Below, one piece after another: positions 21,250 to 32,126 of a stretch of 64,000 nucleotides of DNA (within the stretch, counting starts at the first letter, position 1; every line of letters starts with the position of its first letter). The notes beneath the pieces were generated by a model, which was given only the letters and a program-made list of their open reading frames with translations, ran no database searches and was not told where the DNA came from. The position numbers were made by a program, and so were the translations under genes. Location of the stretch: assembly GCA_036768485.1 (NCBI GenBank), contig JAVLUZ010000249.1, forward strand, positions 310,001 to 374,000, written 5' to 3'. The DNA comes from Mermis nigrescens (Eukaryota; Nematoda; Enoplea; Mermithida; Mermithidae).

Positions 21250-22917
21250 AGTTGTGTAAAATAGGGTTCTGAAAAAGGGTAAACGTTATTTAGGGGAACC
21301 GCATGAGTAGATTTAGACATAACGAGTAGACGGACGGGAACGCATTCCTTTTTATGGCGTTCACTAGCCGGTAATTCTGAGAAATCTATGACTATCCCAG
21401 GGCAGACGGGACAACGTGGGACCTGAACTAGTACAATATCGCCTGGAATATATGCGCGTTTCTCCGAAATTAAATCGGAAAACGGCAATTTTGGCGATTG
21501 CAATAACCTATTTCGATGAACTAAGTGAGTCACGAGCGGATTGTGAACATAGACAATCCGAGCTGTTTCGGAAGTTGGCAATTCTGTTATACGATATGGA
21601 CCCACTTGCTTAGGAGCAAGCTTTCCTTGGTTCGACGGAATAACTGCTTTGTTATTCAGATAAACAATATCGTTAACCGAAAAAGTCGTTTTGGAAATGT
21701 TTTTATCATATTGTCGCTTCTGATGCATACGCGCTTTCGCTAAGTTAGAGGCTGCAGCCTCATGTAGGTCACGTAAGGAGTGAACTAGGCTGGCTAAATA
21801 CGCTTCAACTTGGTTAGGCGAATCAGGGTCAAGGGTTAAATCATTCAAGATTTGAATATCTAACGGAAAAGATGGCTCTCGACCATAAAGTAAGACAAAT
21901 GGCGATAAATTCGTCGAGGCTTGAGGCGTTGCTCGATAGGCAAACAACGCAAATGGGAGATACTGTTCCCAATCATATTGATCACGAGCACTTAGCTTCG
22001 ATAAACAGTCAATCAACGTTTGGTTATACCTCTCCACCAGACCATCACATTGGGGATGGTACGGTGTTGTGAAAATTTTCTGGATATGCAAAATTTTACA
22101 TATTTCAGAAACTAACGTTGATGTAAAATTCGATCCTTGATCTGTCAGAAAACGTCTAGGCACTCCGTGTCTAGGTATGATTTCACGAAGCAAAAGATTT
22201 GCAATCGTAGTAGCTTTTATGTCCAAAACAGGAAATGCTTCTACATATTTTGTGAAATAGTCCATGAAAACTACGACTTGATCATTTCCAGAGATAGATT
22301 TTGGCATGTGAAGACAATCACATGCGATGAGATCAAAAGGAGCGCTAACTTCAATCGGTTTTAGGGGTACCGATGCTGGAATTGACAAAATCTTACGTTG
22401 CAGACATGTATGGCAATTTTTACACCATGCAATGACATCGTTTTCCATTCTTGGCCACCAATATCTCATTTGGATATTGGGCAAAATTTTTCGGGCTGAG
22501 AAGTGAGCACCAAAAATTGAGTCATGAAATTCGGATAAGATAAAGCGACGTAAAGATTTAGGTATGACGAGTTGATAGATGACTTGCGGACTATGTTTAG
22601 GTTGAAAACGTCGAAAAAGTAGATCTTGGCTGACGAAAAATTCATCGCGATACTTCTTCTCGGAAAGATCATCGAGAGAATCGCGGATTTTGACGATTTC
22701 AGGGTCAAGGCGTTGTTCTGCTAACAATTTAGCTGGCGTTAGCATTTCTGCTTTTTCTGCATCTGTCAGCATATTTCTTTCATAATATACCGGTGGTACA
22801 TTTCTATTTGCTTTTGACGTAGTTGGTATGTCGGGCGGATTATCCTCCTCTTCCGACTCGGATTTCTCGGATTCTAGATTAGCTAAGTTCACAACTGCTT
22901 TTCTTTCAGCTTCATAC
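21156..22917 (-). CDS. Pol C-terminal part: integrase with GPY/F and a PWWP-like domain
   Basis: Open to a TAG at 21156; the frame also runs into the inserted hAT element (to 23042) but those first ~42 codons are not retroviral. Numbering from that run-on start: zinc-binding HHCC with H173, H180, C210, C213; catalytic D242, D301, E337 with 35 residues between the last two (TPYHPQCDGLVER), the DD35E pattern; GPY/F motif at G481-Y483. After this, residues about 531-592 read YIPGDIVLVQVPRCPVCPGI, then VPVRLLVMSK and AVPLNNVYPFSE, which fits a PWWP fold (GD.V..., P..PG.V.D, V.......VPL..V.PF). Chromoviruses carry a chromodomain here, so a histone-reading PWWP would be an alternative targeting module. 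Confident for integrase, tentative for PWWP. Confidence 0.9.
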
Positions 22918-23338
22918 CAGTGATCGGACCGAGGCCTCGGCCTCGGCCTCGGCCCTCGGCAAGCCTCGGCGTTTTTTGGAGCCTCGGCCTCGGCGCCGAG
23001 GGCGAAGCTGAAAAGTGCTCGAGCGCCGAGGGTTAAAATCAAATTTGAATAAGTTTAATATATCCGTTAAATATTAACTATTTAGAATGCATCTGCAGTA
23101 CACAGGCTGTTTCTTACCTATTGGCTTTTCATATGGTTTTGAAGTCGCTGCACCTAGTTACACCAAGTTACATACAGCAAAGTGCCAATTGATATTCATA
23201 TGATGACTAACTTTTATTTCTCATGCTCGCTACATGGATCGGAAAGTACAGTGCAGAGAAAATAATCGTAATATTAAACACTTTATCTAACTAAAATAAA
23301 TGTTTATATGTTTATTGTTGTTAGCCAGAATTCTGATT

Positions 23339-23530
23339 TTAATCTGATGAAGCAGATAATTCATCATCAAAATCCAGATCATCTGAATCAGAGTTAGCCT
23401 CATCCATTTCGCCTTGTTGTGCTATCGCATCATCGGGTTCTCTGTCATCGTTTATCAGATTCTTTAAAGTCACACTATTACAACCAACTGCTTTGAGATT
23501 ATGCTTTACAAAAAGGAGTTTTCGAACATT
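23339..23530 (-). pseudogene. Probable hAT transposase C-terminal remnant
   Basis: About 62 open codons ending in TAA. They read KLLFVKHNLKAVG, then an acidic tail DSDDLDFDDELSASSD. The ..LFVKHNLK.. block resembles the segment at the end of the hAT dimerisation region, and an acidic tail is common there. The same segment occurs inverted and more diverged at 25905-26096. If right, this identifies the parent transposase of the CCTCGG family. Short, so tentative. Confidence 0.4.
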
Positions 23531-24026
23531 TGTCTGTCATTCATTCATCACAGCTTTTCTATTCTTCCACCGCATTCTCATGAATTATTTTTTATTTTAG
23601 AGGTTTTGTGTATCAGTATCACTGATTAAGTATCCTACCGACCTTCCTGCATAGCATATAGTTCTTATTTTAACCCCTAACGTAGAGCTCAGGCTCGTAT
23701 ACAGGGGATTGGGGGAAAGTGCCCCTTTGATATAAAATGTGAGAATAATCGCGAAAGACTTTTTGCGCTTCGCGTTCAATTTCACAATGATAATTTGTAC
23801 AACCAAAAGCGTCTTTTTGCTCATGGATCGGAAAGTACAGTCGCTACATGCAGAAAGGGATTTAAGGGAGGCGGCCACTCCCCATTGGCCAAAATATTTG
23901 GCGAGATAAAGGATGGATATGCAATTCGCAATGATTTTTGGTCGTCAGTGACCATAATTTCTCAAATTTTTCCGGCCCTGCGCACCGGATGATACCTATT
24001 AAAGACATTTATTTACTTTCTGTGGC

Positions 24027-24598
24027 GACAGGGCCCGGTTTCACCATAAGTTTACGACTCCTAAAGTCCTACGACTTCCGTCTTACGGGAAATTACGGGT
24101 TTCACCACTCTTTACGAGTTATGAATTATGACTACGAGTTATGAGTAATCGAGCAACGGGTTAATAGTTCGTATTACGAGGTTTCACCAGGATTTCGTAG
24201 GACTCATAAAACTCATTTTTACGAGTACTTTTTGGACCTTATTAGGAGTACTCGTAATAAAATGTATATCTTTTCTGTTGCGTATGACATTCTTCGTTAG
24301 TCATTGTCTCTGTTTTAAACAGCATAATTATGTAATTGATTGCAGATTCTATGCCGCTGATAGAAAAACATAGAAAAAGTTAAGAAATGTTTGGGATTTA
24401 GTCAACAAGAATTAATAAGCTTCTCAGAAAATTTATAACTAAAAATAAAAACGAAAATAATATTAGTAATAATAATAATGGCGATAATAACAATAATAAA
24501 AATAATAATAATAATAAAAATATTACTAATACTAATAATAATAATTAGTGATTATTATTATTATTATAATACTAATACTAATAATAATAATATTATTA

Positions 24599-24635
<37 letters not shown>

Positions 24636-25437
24636 TATAATTTATAAAGCGAAATCAATTAAATCAGAGTCAGACGTTACGAAGCTCAAAGTATATCACA
24701 AGCGTATTATTTCAATTTTCAAATTTAACAAACCATTCTTAGTTGTCATTAATACGTACATAAAATAATCCGGTCAGCTCTTTTCCGAAGGAAGTTCGAT
24801 GAAATTCTAATTTTCGCAGAAATCTATTCAAAAATGTCTGATTTCCGCAATTCATGCAAAATGTCTTAGTGATTGTAATATTTTTCTATAAAAAAGCTGC
24901 GAACATTACTAACAAGGGCTAAAGAAATAAAATTTTCGAATTACTACTCAAGAATGCAGTTTAAGAATCGAATTTTATGCGGATTTCTCTGAAAGATTTT
25001 TTGAAAAATATATTATTTTTTCAGTGCTAATCTTCTTACCCTTTACATGTGCTGCCCGTATATGTATTATTTAGGTGTGTGCACGAAAGTGAAACAAATT
25101 GAGAAAAAACAAATCAGAAAACTATTAAAGCACTAGTCTGCCACTTCTGCTTATGAGTCCTGACGGAACTCTTCTTGATCCGTGATAATGATTACAAAAT
25201 TTACGAATCTTTTCATAGTAACATTCGGATCGTAATGTCTGGTGAAACCGCCCAGCCGTTATTCATGAAAAAACACTCGTGAAAAGTACTTGTGGAACTC
25301 ATGTAACTACGTAGCCGTGGCTCATAAATCCTCAGTTTTTGGTGAAATGGAAATTTGTAGCACTCGTAGCCGTACTCATGAAACCGATCACCCGTAACTC
25401 CTAACTCGTAGCTTTGTGGGTGAAACCGGGTTTCTCG
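24027..25437. mobile_element. Possible nested element with GGTTTCACC inverted ends
   Basis: The left end cagggcccggtttcacc (from about 24029) and right end gggtgaaaccgggtttct are inverted repeats, with tacgag and ggtttcacc words repeated inside both ends. The central part holds the triplet microsatellite at about 24466-24645. Neighbouring 8-mers do not match, so no target duplication is proven. Confidence 0.45.
24466..24645. repeat. (AAT)n / (ATT)n microsatellite
   Basis: About 180 bp of AAT repeats passing into ATT repeats, so the array is itself imperfectly self-complementary. The long open frame across it is low-complexity. Confidence 0.9.
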
Positions 25438-25904
25438 AGGCCATTTTCTGCTCATGTAGGTTTCAAAACAATTTTAACAGCAGAAACAGCTATTTTTGCA
25501 TAGTTTTCTTCTATTTTCAATGAAAAAATTTCAATGATTTTTGCATCAAATGCTATAAATACAAAAAATCAAGCAGTAAATCATAGCTGGAAACGTCCTA
25601 TCCGCCTAAATTTTGCAATTTCTCGGGCTTCCGCGCCAGATTTTTGTTAAAGTCTCAGAAAATTTAATGATTTTTTTGCACAAAATTGTCGAAAATTCTA
25701 AAATTCTCAAGGAAAAATATGACTTCAAAAGTGATTTTTATGTAAAAGTATACAATGTAAAACACCGAAAAATGCTATTTCGCGCGTTGAGGGCAAAATT
25801 TTGGTCCAGTTTCTGACTTTTTTGGAAAAGTTTGTATACCGCCCCCTCCCGCTACTGGATAGATCAGAAAGTACAGTAATTCTCTGCATTTGTCTGCTAC
25901 CATA

Positions 25905-26096
25905 AAACGTTCAAAGACTCTTTTTTGTAAAGCACAAATCTCAAAGCAGTTGGTTATAATAGTGTGACTTTAAAGAATCTAATAAAGGCTGACGACGACG
26001 ATAACGCGATAGACACAACAAGGCGAAATAGATGAGGCTAACTTTGATTTAGATGATCTAGATTTCGATGATGAATTATCTGCTTCATCAGATTGA
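25905..26096 (+). pseudogene. Inverted, degraded copy of the transposase C-terminal remnant
   Basis: The plus strand here parallels the minus strand of 23339-23530: tcaaagcagttggttataatagt, then an acidic run ending at TGA 26094-26096. It has frame-disrupting changes relative to the other arm. The two arms make the host element a fold-back structure. Confidence 0.4.
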
Positions 26097-26357
26097 AATA
26101 AAAATTCTGGCCAACACCAATAAACATTTGTTTTAGTTCGATAAAGTGTTAAATATTACGATTATTCTCTAGCTCATGTACATACAAAATATTCTAAGAG
26201 TACTATTTATGGGTATAGGTATATAAGCTTGACCTCGGCATTACCCTCGGCCTCGGCCTCGGCCTCGGCCTCGGCCGAGGCAAGGATTTTAAGTCGCCTC
26301 GGCCTCGGCCGAGGCCGAGGGTCCAAAAAGTACCTCGGTCCGATCACTGCTTCATAC

Positions 26358-26896
26358 TTTCGCTCATGTTCATCATACTTGGGGTGGCGTGAAAGTAAAT
26401 CAGCGGCACAATTATATGCGCCAGGGACATACACAATTTTATACGTGTATTCTTGAAGCTTAAGTCCCCATCTTCGAAGACGACTAGATGGGTCTTTGAC
26501 GTTCATTAGCCATGTTAGAGCTTGGTGGTCGGTTTCAACCACGAACTCTGTTCCATAAAAGATAATGACGATAGTATTTAATCGCCCACACAACGGCTAG
26601 AGCTTCTTTCTCTGACGTGGCGTAATTGCACTCAGCTGAATTCAAGACTCGGCTTGCATAGCTGAGTATGAAGCGATTACCCGACGGCAGATGCTTTTGG
26701 GTAAGAATTGCACCTAAAGCATAGTTGCTGGCATCAGTTGTCAAGATGAACTGATGTTTATCATCAAACTTTGGCAATTGTAGGATTGGCGGAGAAGTGA
26801 AAGCATCCTTGATTTTATCGAAAGCTTCTTGATGCTTTTCAGTCCAAACGAAAGGTATATCTTTTCGCAATAAGTTGAAAAGTGGCTTAGCTATCT
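26358..26896 (-). pseudogene. Pol: RNase H domain, frameshifted
   Basis: Two overlapping frames (26870-26535 and 26593-26358) together give a Ty3-type RNase H. The acidic catalytic residues are visible: TTDASNYALGAIL (first D), EKEALAVVW (E), VVETDHQALTW (D) and NCAADLLSRHP (last D). The usual pre-RNase H linker (PLFNLLRKD) precedes it. One-base shifts are needed near 26557-26560 (a run of four A on the plus strand) and near 26893-26898 relative to the RT frame, both in short homopolymers. The hAT-like element is inserted just after the last RNase H motif, in the connection to integrase. Confidence 0.85.
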
Positions 26897-27820
26897 TTTG
26901 CGAGATCCTTTACGAACTTTTTGAACCAATGGACAAGGCCAAGGAATTTTTGTACACCTTTCACATTTTTCGGAGTCGGAAAACTTCGTACATCTGCAAC
27001 TTTCGTTGGGTCTGGCGCGATCCCAAAAGAACTAATTCTATGCCCTAAAAATTGCACTTCGTTATGGGCAAAATGGCATTTGTCCGGCTTAATGCGCAAA
27101 TCTGCGTCACTTAAGGCCTTAAAAACTTTCTCTAAGTCTTGAAGATGTTCTGGGAAAGTTCGAGAAAAAACTATGATATCGTCGATGTAAACTAGGCACT
27201 TGTTCCAGTTTAGTCCTGCTAGAACTAATTCCATTAAGCGCTGAAAATCTGCTGGCGCATTTTTGAGACCAAAAGGTAACACATTGAATTTGTAGTGACC
27301 AACAGGGCAAATGAAAGCTGTCTTCTCCCGTGATTCTTTGTCTAACGGGATTTGCCAATAACCTGATTTGAGATCTAGCGTAGAAAAATATGCTGCCGAT
27401 CCGAGAGCATCGAAATAATCTTTGATTTGGGGTAACGGATACACTTGGGTCTTGGTCACTTCATTTAGGCGACGATAGTCTACAACTGGACGCAAAGAAC
27501 CATCCTTTTTACCAATTAGGAATAACGGACTAGCCCATGGGCTTGTAGTTGGACGAATCACTTTATCAGCTAACATTTCATCGATAACTGCTTGCATCGC
27601 TTTTTGACGCGAATGTTCAACGCGATATGTTTTTCCTGTGATAGGCGGGCTATCACCTGTATCAATATGATGCTTTAGGAGTGGCGTTCGGCCTAAGGGT
27701 TCTCCTTTAAGGGCGAAAATTGAAGAGTAACGTTGGCACAGATCACGAACCTGCTGTTGCTGATGAGCATTTATTGCCGAACCATTTAGGGCTTTGTTGA
27801 TTGAAGCAAAAGTTCGGGCG
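26887..27820 (-). CDS. Pol: Ty3/gypsy reverse transcriptase
   Basis: Synthesises element cDNA from the genomic RNA. Fingers/palm motifs are intact: WASPLFLIGKKDGS.RPVVD, FSTLDLKSGYWQIPL (catalytic D), FNVLPFGLKNAPADFQRLM, and the YIDD box (VYIDDIIVFS), followed by the thumb motif QFLGHRISSFGI. The frame is open upstream of 27597 to about 27820, including LLKHHIDTGDSPPI, which precedes RT in Ty3 elements. It closes at TAA 26887 because of a one-base shift before RNase H. It is also one frame off the protease upstream. Confidence 0.93.
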
Positions 27821-28750
27821 CTCTATTGTCTGATAGGGCGACATGAGACACGATTTCAGCTTCAGTCGTTAAAGAACCTATGAATTCTCCAATATCTATG
27901 GTGATAGGTGACTTAGACGTGTTACAAACGCGAAGTGGGAAAACAGGGACTGATGTATCGATGATAGCTGGTGCGACAAACAGTGATTTGCTTAGCATGA
28001 AGTCATTATCAGGTTCAAAAAGAGCAATTTCGTCATTGAATTGACCACAACAAACATATCCGGGCGTCACAACTTCGTGACGCGGTTGAATGACAATTGA
28101 TTCGGTAACAGTTACGCGAGCACAAACTGGACATGCAGTTTGCGTATCAGGGTTTACGCGCAAATGTTTTTTGTCATTTGCGGATAGCAGTTCGACACGA
28201 AAGCCATTGGCAAAAGCACAATCTTCGACTGTGTTGACGAAAAGTAGAGCTTGTTTGCAAAAATCGAAGCCTAGAAGCAAATCTTCCGGTAAGTCATCAA
28301 TGACTAAGACAACAGCCGGAGTGGTTTGTTCTGCGATTGTGATATGCATGATATAGGTGAAACGCACGGTTGCTGTCATTTTTCCAATTCCGTGAACAAC
28401 ATGCGCTGCTTGCTTTGGTGGCAATTTGAAACCTAAACGCAGAAAAGCGCTTGTGGTCATCATTGTGACTTGCGATCCTGTGTCAATTAACGCAGGGAGC
28501 TTTATTCCGTTGATTTCTGCTAAGATTGTAGGCAAATTCGTAGATGCATGGCTAACAACGGTTTTATTAGCTGCATCCTGAGTTTTGACTTGCGAGTTTA
28601 GCTTTTTGTACACTGCTAAACGTTTCTGTAAACGATGATATTCTTCGAGAAAGGCTTGAGATGCAAAAAGCTGTTCCGAATTTTCGGAAGTCGATACGGA
28701 CAAAGTTACGATGTTTTCGTTATTAGATGATGATTGGGTCGGTTGTGGTG
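27786..28750 (-). CDS. Pol: aspartic protease region
   Basis: Retropepsin-like protease that would process Gag-Pol. The active-site motif is LPALIDTGSQVTMM and the second motif LLLGFDF follows about 70 residues later. A recognisable ATG is absent; the frame is open upstream past 28703 into the end of gag in a different register, consistent with expression by ribosomal frameshifting, the usual Ty3-class arrangement. It ends at TAA 27786. A one-base shift between about 27800 and 27826 separates it from RT and may be a mutation. Confidence 0.85.
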
Positions 28751-31000
28751 GGGGAAACGTAACGGTGGGTGTGGATGATACCGAATACGTAACTGCCGGG
28801 GGTTAGAACGCACAGATTGCTGCGGAAATTGTCGATACGCGTTATTTGGCTGGCGATAATTCTGAGAATGTTCTGCAAAACGATTATTTGCAAACATATT
28901 TCTTTCATTGTCATAGTATCGCGTATTACTGTAAGGATTACGGTAGTTCTGGCAATTACCGTAATTTTGCCAAAAATCATTGCTCGGACGTCAAAAATCT
29001 TGACGGGAGTCATAATTTTGAGACGTAGATGGATACTGTGAGTTTTGAAACACACGAGAATTATACGGAGTACGGTAGTTCGATCGCCACGATGATGAAT
29101 TGTTTTGAAACATTGGCCTGGATTGGCTACGGTATCGATTCGCGTACTCACTAGAATTGTGAGTTTCGCTGTTGCGATAATTTCGATTGTTGTTTTGCTG
29201 ACGCCAAAAACATTCATCTCTGGTGTGGCCCATGTGTTTGCAATACACGCAATATCGTTGCGCTAAAGCATTAGATGTCTCTGGACGCGATTGACGAAAA
29301 GACGTAGATTGACAGGGGGTCTCATTTTGACTATACGTTGAACGCCGAGAATTGTTTTTTGGCAACACGCTACTGGATGCTGCAGCGGCAGTTGCTGGTA
29401 AATATGGCGTAGGCTGCTTAGCTGAAGCATACTGTAGGTTTGCAAACTCTATGCAACGCGCAGCATGAAGAAAATCTTGAAGCGGTGCTTCAGGCGCTCT
29501 TTTGTAAGCTTTTCTCGCGATATCTGGATTCATCCCTTTTCTGAGCTGATGACGAAGCATTTTCTCAAAAGCTATCGAGTCAACTTGAATTTCTGGTTGA
29601 GCTCAAATGAGATCTTCGCGTAACGCCAAAAAATAAGCGTTCACAGACTCTGATGGGTGCTGTTTTTGCTCAAGAAATCTATCAAACAATGTATCTGAGT
29701 CGATAGGCCGAAACTCTGCAATTAATGCTTGTTTCGTGAGTTCATAAGATTCGCGAACGTCGTTGGGTAGGGAGCAAAACAATCTAGTCGTATAGGTATC
29801 GAAAAATGATGGCAACAAATCTAAACACGATCTTTCATCAATTCTATAGCCATTTGCTAATCGCTCAAGTTCTTGAAAAAATCCACGAATATCTGTTTTT
29901 TCACCTTGAAAAAACTTCTTATTGGCTATCGTGTACTGAATTTGTTGCAAAAATGGACCTCTATTCATAGAGTCAGCTAAGTATCAAATACCTGTATTCT
30001 CTGAACTATCAGATGACGTGTCACGGTGCCGACGCCGTGAACGTCTTGAAGATCTATGACGCCTGGGACTTTCCGGCGGAGAGTCAGTAGCTTGATCAGG
30101 ATAGTGAACTCTTTGGTTCTGTTGATTCTGAGGTGGGTTCTGATCCAGCGGGATCGATGCACCTGTATTTGGCACAAAAATTTGATTCTGCGGAATATGC
30201 ATCGCATGAAGTGGCGGAAGTTCAGCATTTACGGGATTAGCTTGGTTCGCGGCCGGCTGAACGGCTGGCAAAACGATCTGTACTCGCGGAGACAGTTCAA
30301 CATTTGCAAAACGAGCTAAATGTTGCTGTTCAGCGTTTACAGAGATGGTAGGACGCGATAAACGCGACGCGATTTGCTGATTAGGAAGCACTGGAACAGA
30401 CGAACGACGGACTGGCGTTGACGTTGCAAGCTGCACACGCGAATCCGAGTCAGCATTTGCAAAGCGAGCTAAATGCTGCTGGTCCGCGTTTGCAGTGACG
30501 TTGGGAACCGGTTGTGGCTCAACAGGCTGCAAATCAGGGTTTGCAGAGTTTGCATTTTGCAACTGTGCATGCACATGTTCAACGGCTATACGTTCAAGGC
30601 GATTTTCCAAATCTTGCATATGCGCGAACATCGCATTCAAGAGATTATTTGAATTGCCATTTTCGGTTATCCGATTCACATTTGTGTCAGAAACCGATCT
30701 TTGCGGATTTGGAATCGTCGTTTTGTTCAAAATCTGACGAAGAGTGATATTGTCGTCATTTGCAACTTGATTATCTATCGGAGAGTCAACACTGTTGTCC
30801 TGAGTTTGGACACCTAGCGTTTGATTTGTATTCACAACGCTGTCTGCGCTTGCACGATTTTGTGCACTGGCGCTATTATCTGAATCTGAGTCATTTGACA
30901 CATTTCTAGATGATTTCGGAGTATTAGCCTGCTTAGGCGACTTATCTGGGGTTTTTCTCCCAGTTTTGGTCATTTTTCCTGCTAGTTTTTTGCCTGGCAT
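28706..31000 (-). pseudogene. Gag with CCHC zinc knuckle, interrupted by three in-frame TGA codons
   Basis: A single register runs from ATG 31000 (an upstream TTG at 31009 is also possible) to about 28706. It is broken only by TGA at 29984-29986, 29603-29605 and 28991-28993. The N-terminal 340 residues are Asn/Gln/Ser-rich with two copies of a QQHLARFAN repeat. The middle (29968-29603) has the helical capsid composition FFQELERLANGYRI and LIAEFRPIDSDTLFDRFLEQ. The C-terminal third is Asn/Arg/Tyr-rich around CVYCKHMGHTRDEC, a C-x2-C-x4-H-x4-C zinc knuckle for RNA packaging. It ends as the protease frame begins. Confidence 0.85.
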
Positions 31001-31211
31001 GACAGACAAATTGAGATTAAGATCAGGACAAAAAATTTATGTCACAACCCCAATCTCGACCAAGAAAAATATGCACACAAACACAATAGAGTCAAAAATG
31101 CACACAAACAGTGAAATTTTAAGAATGCACACAAACACAATATGGTTACACAAAGTGGAAAAATTTTTGAAAATTTTTAGGCAGAAAATGAAACAATGTT
31201 AGCTCGGCCGG

Positions 31212-31231
31212 TCGTCGTGAATGACCTCCAA
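31212..31231 (-). other. Presumed primer-binding site
   Basis: Directly inside the 5' LTR (minus strand) is TTGGAGGTCATTCACGACG, beginning with the TGG expected opposite a tRNA CCA end. I could not match the rest to a tRNA 3' end by eye. Confidence 0.4.
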
Positions 31232-32126
31232 TGTAAACGTAGCGGCGATACTACGTTCACTTGCTTACTTATGCCCTAGCTAAAGCTCACGCGCTCGCAC
31301 AAAAGGCGACTCGGGGTAAGGCCCGGCCTGTCAAGATAGCCCGGCCCTCTACTGCGCGCACCTAGTGAGACTTACTTACTTAACCCCTTGTGAGATTAAG
31401 TACCTAAATAATGTAAGTTCCCCGGAAACCTAATTGAGGGCTCAAAGAGATTATTATTTAACTTGTTTTGGGACCGAATTCCGGTGCTTGAAAATATTGA
31501 AGGTTCCTAAGTATAGTGTAGCACAAGGACAGAATTCAACAGCATGGAAATTCGAACCGAGCCCAATCATTGTTCATTAAATAATTAATTTTTTTACAAT
31601 ATTTTTGGAACAGAAAGTTATGAAGCAATTAAAAACGCAACAGCATGAAGGTGCATGCTGCCGACTGTCGTGTTACGCTAATCGGTTAAAAACAACACTA
31701 TAATTGCGAGGGCACGTAGCCCGCCAACGGCATACAACTATTGCCGTGAAGGCACACTAATAAAACAACAAATGCGTAAGGGCGAAAAGAAGCCTGCCCA
31801 CTATGCGACGAAATTACGACAAGATTTCCCTGCAGCCACACAGGGGAAAAACACAGGGATACTACGTGCGGAAAAATGCGTCACACGGAAAAAACAGGCA
31901 CAGCGTACAAGCTGGCGAAAAACTGGGAAAGCTCAATGTAAAATGAAAAATTCTTAAAGTGCCGGAATGATCGTGCAAAACTGCGCTCGCACGCAGTTTT
32001 AAAAGATACAAAAAAGAGGCGTATCAAACGCGGACAAAGAAACACAAAATGGATCTACGAGAATAACAATAGGCCTATGGGCCACAAGCTGCAACGGTAA
32101 AGAATGCACAAGCAGGCAAGCCAGAC
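31232..32126 (-). repeat. 5' LTR, truncated at its outer end
   Basis: Matches the 3' LTR from its TACA terminus (31232) to about 31962 and the solo LTR at 33423 further, to about 32104 (gcctatgggc, acggtaaag). At 32127 it stops abruptly at the start of an unrelated repeat (actagcaaagaaaaatgctc), so the promoter-proximal U3 end appears to be lost. Short ORFs within it are artefacts. Confidence 0.8.

Larger units (their letters stand above)
22910..26357. mobile_element. hAT-like element inserted in pol (22918-26349) with 8-bp TSD
   Basis: The duplication cttcatac occurs at 22910-22917 and 26350-26357. The ends CAGTGATCGGACCGAGG and CCTCGGTCCGATCACTG are perfect inverted repeats, continuing into (CCTCGG)n stems. 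Length 3432 bp. The interior is a patchwork: two inverted arms of about 290 bp (23243-23545 and 25880-26172), an AT triplet microsatellite, and a segment bounded by ggtttcacc / ggtgaaacc (24027-25437). Deleting the element and one duplication copy leaves pol in one frame, so insertion was precise. Two related copies lie at 45248-49724 and 49840-54387. Confidence 0.92.
16315..32126 (-). mobile_element. Ty3/gypsy LTR retrotransposon with exonuclease ORF3 and ORF4
   Basis: Minus-strand element in the order 5' LTR (31232-32126), gag, protease, RT, RNase H, integrase, exonuclease ORF3, ORF4, 3' LTR (from 16315). RT before RNase H before integrase, plus a GPY/F motif, identifies Ty3/gypsy (Metaviridae). 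The LTRs are roughly 94-95% identical by eye across 720 bp, indicating moderate age. Pol is split by a hAT-like insertion at 22918-26349. Gag and ORF4 contain in-frame TGA codons and pol has three one-base shifts, so this copy is not autonomous; ORF3 and the integrase frame remain open. Without the insertion the element is about 12.4 kb, long for the class because of the extra ORFs. Confidence 0.92.

Noticed and set aside
24478..24768. Ile/Asn-rich ORF
   Set aside because: Translation of the AAT/ATT microsatellite.
24027..25437. GGTTTCACC element as a proven hAT insertion
   Set aside because: Inverted ends are clear but no matching 8-bp flanks were found, so kept only as a possible element.
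31212..31231. Naming the primer tRNA
   Set aside because: Beyond the TGG I could not match the sequence to any tRNA 3' end without a search.
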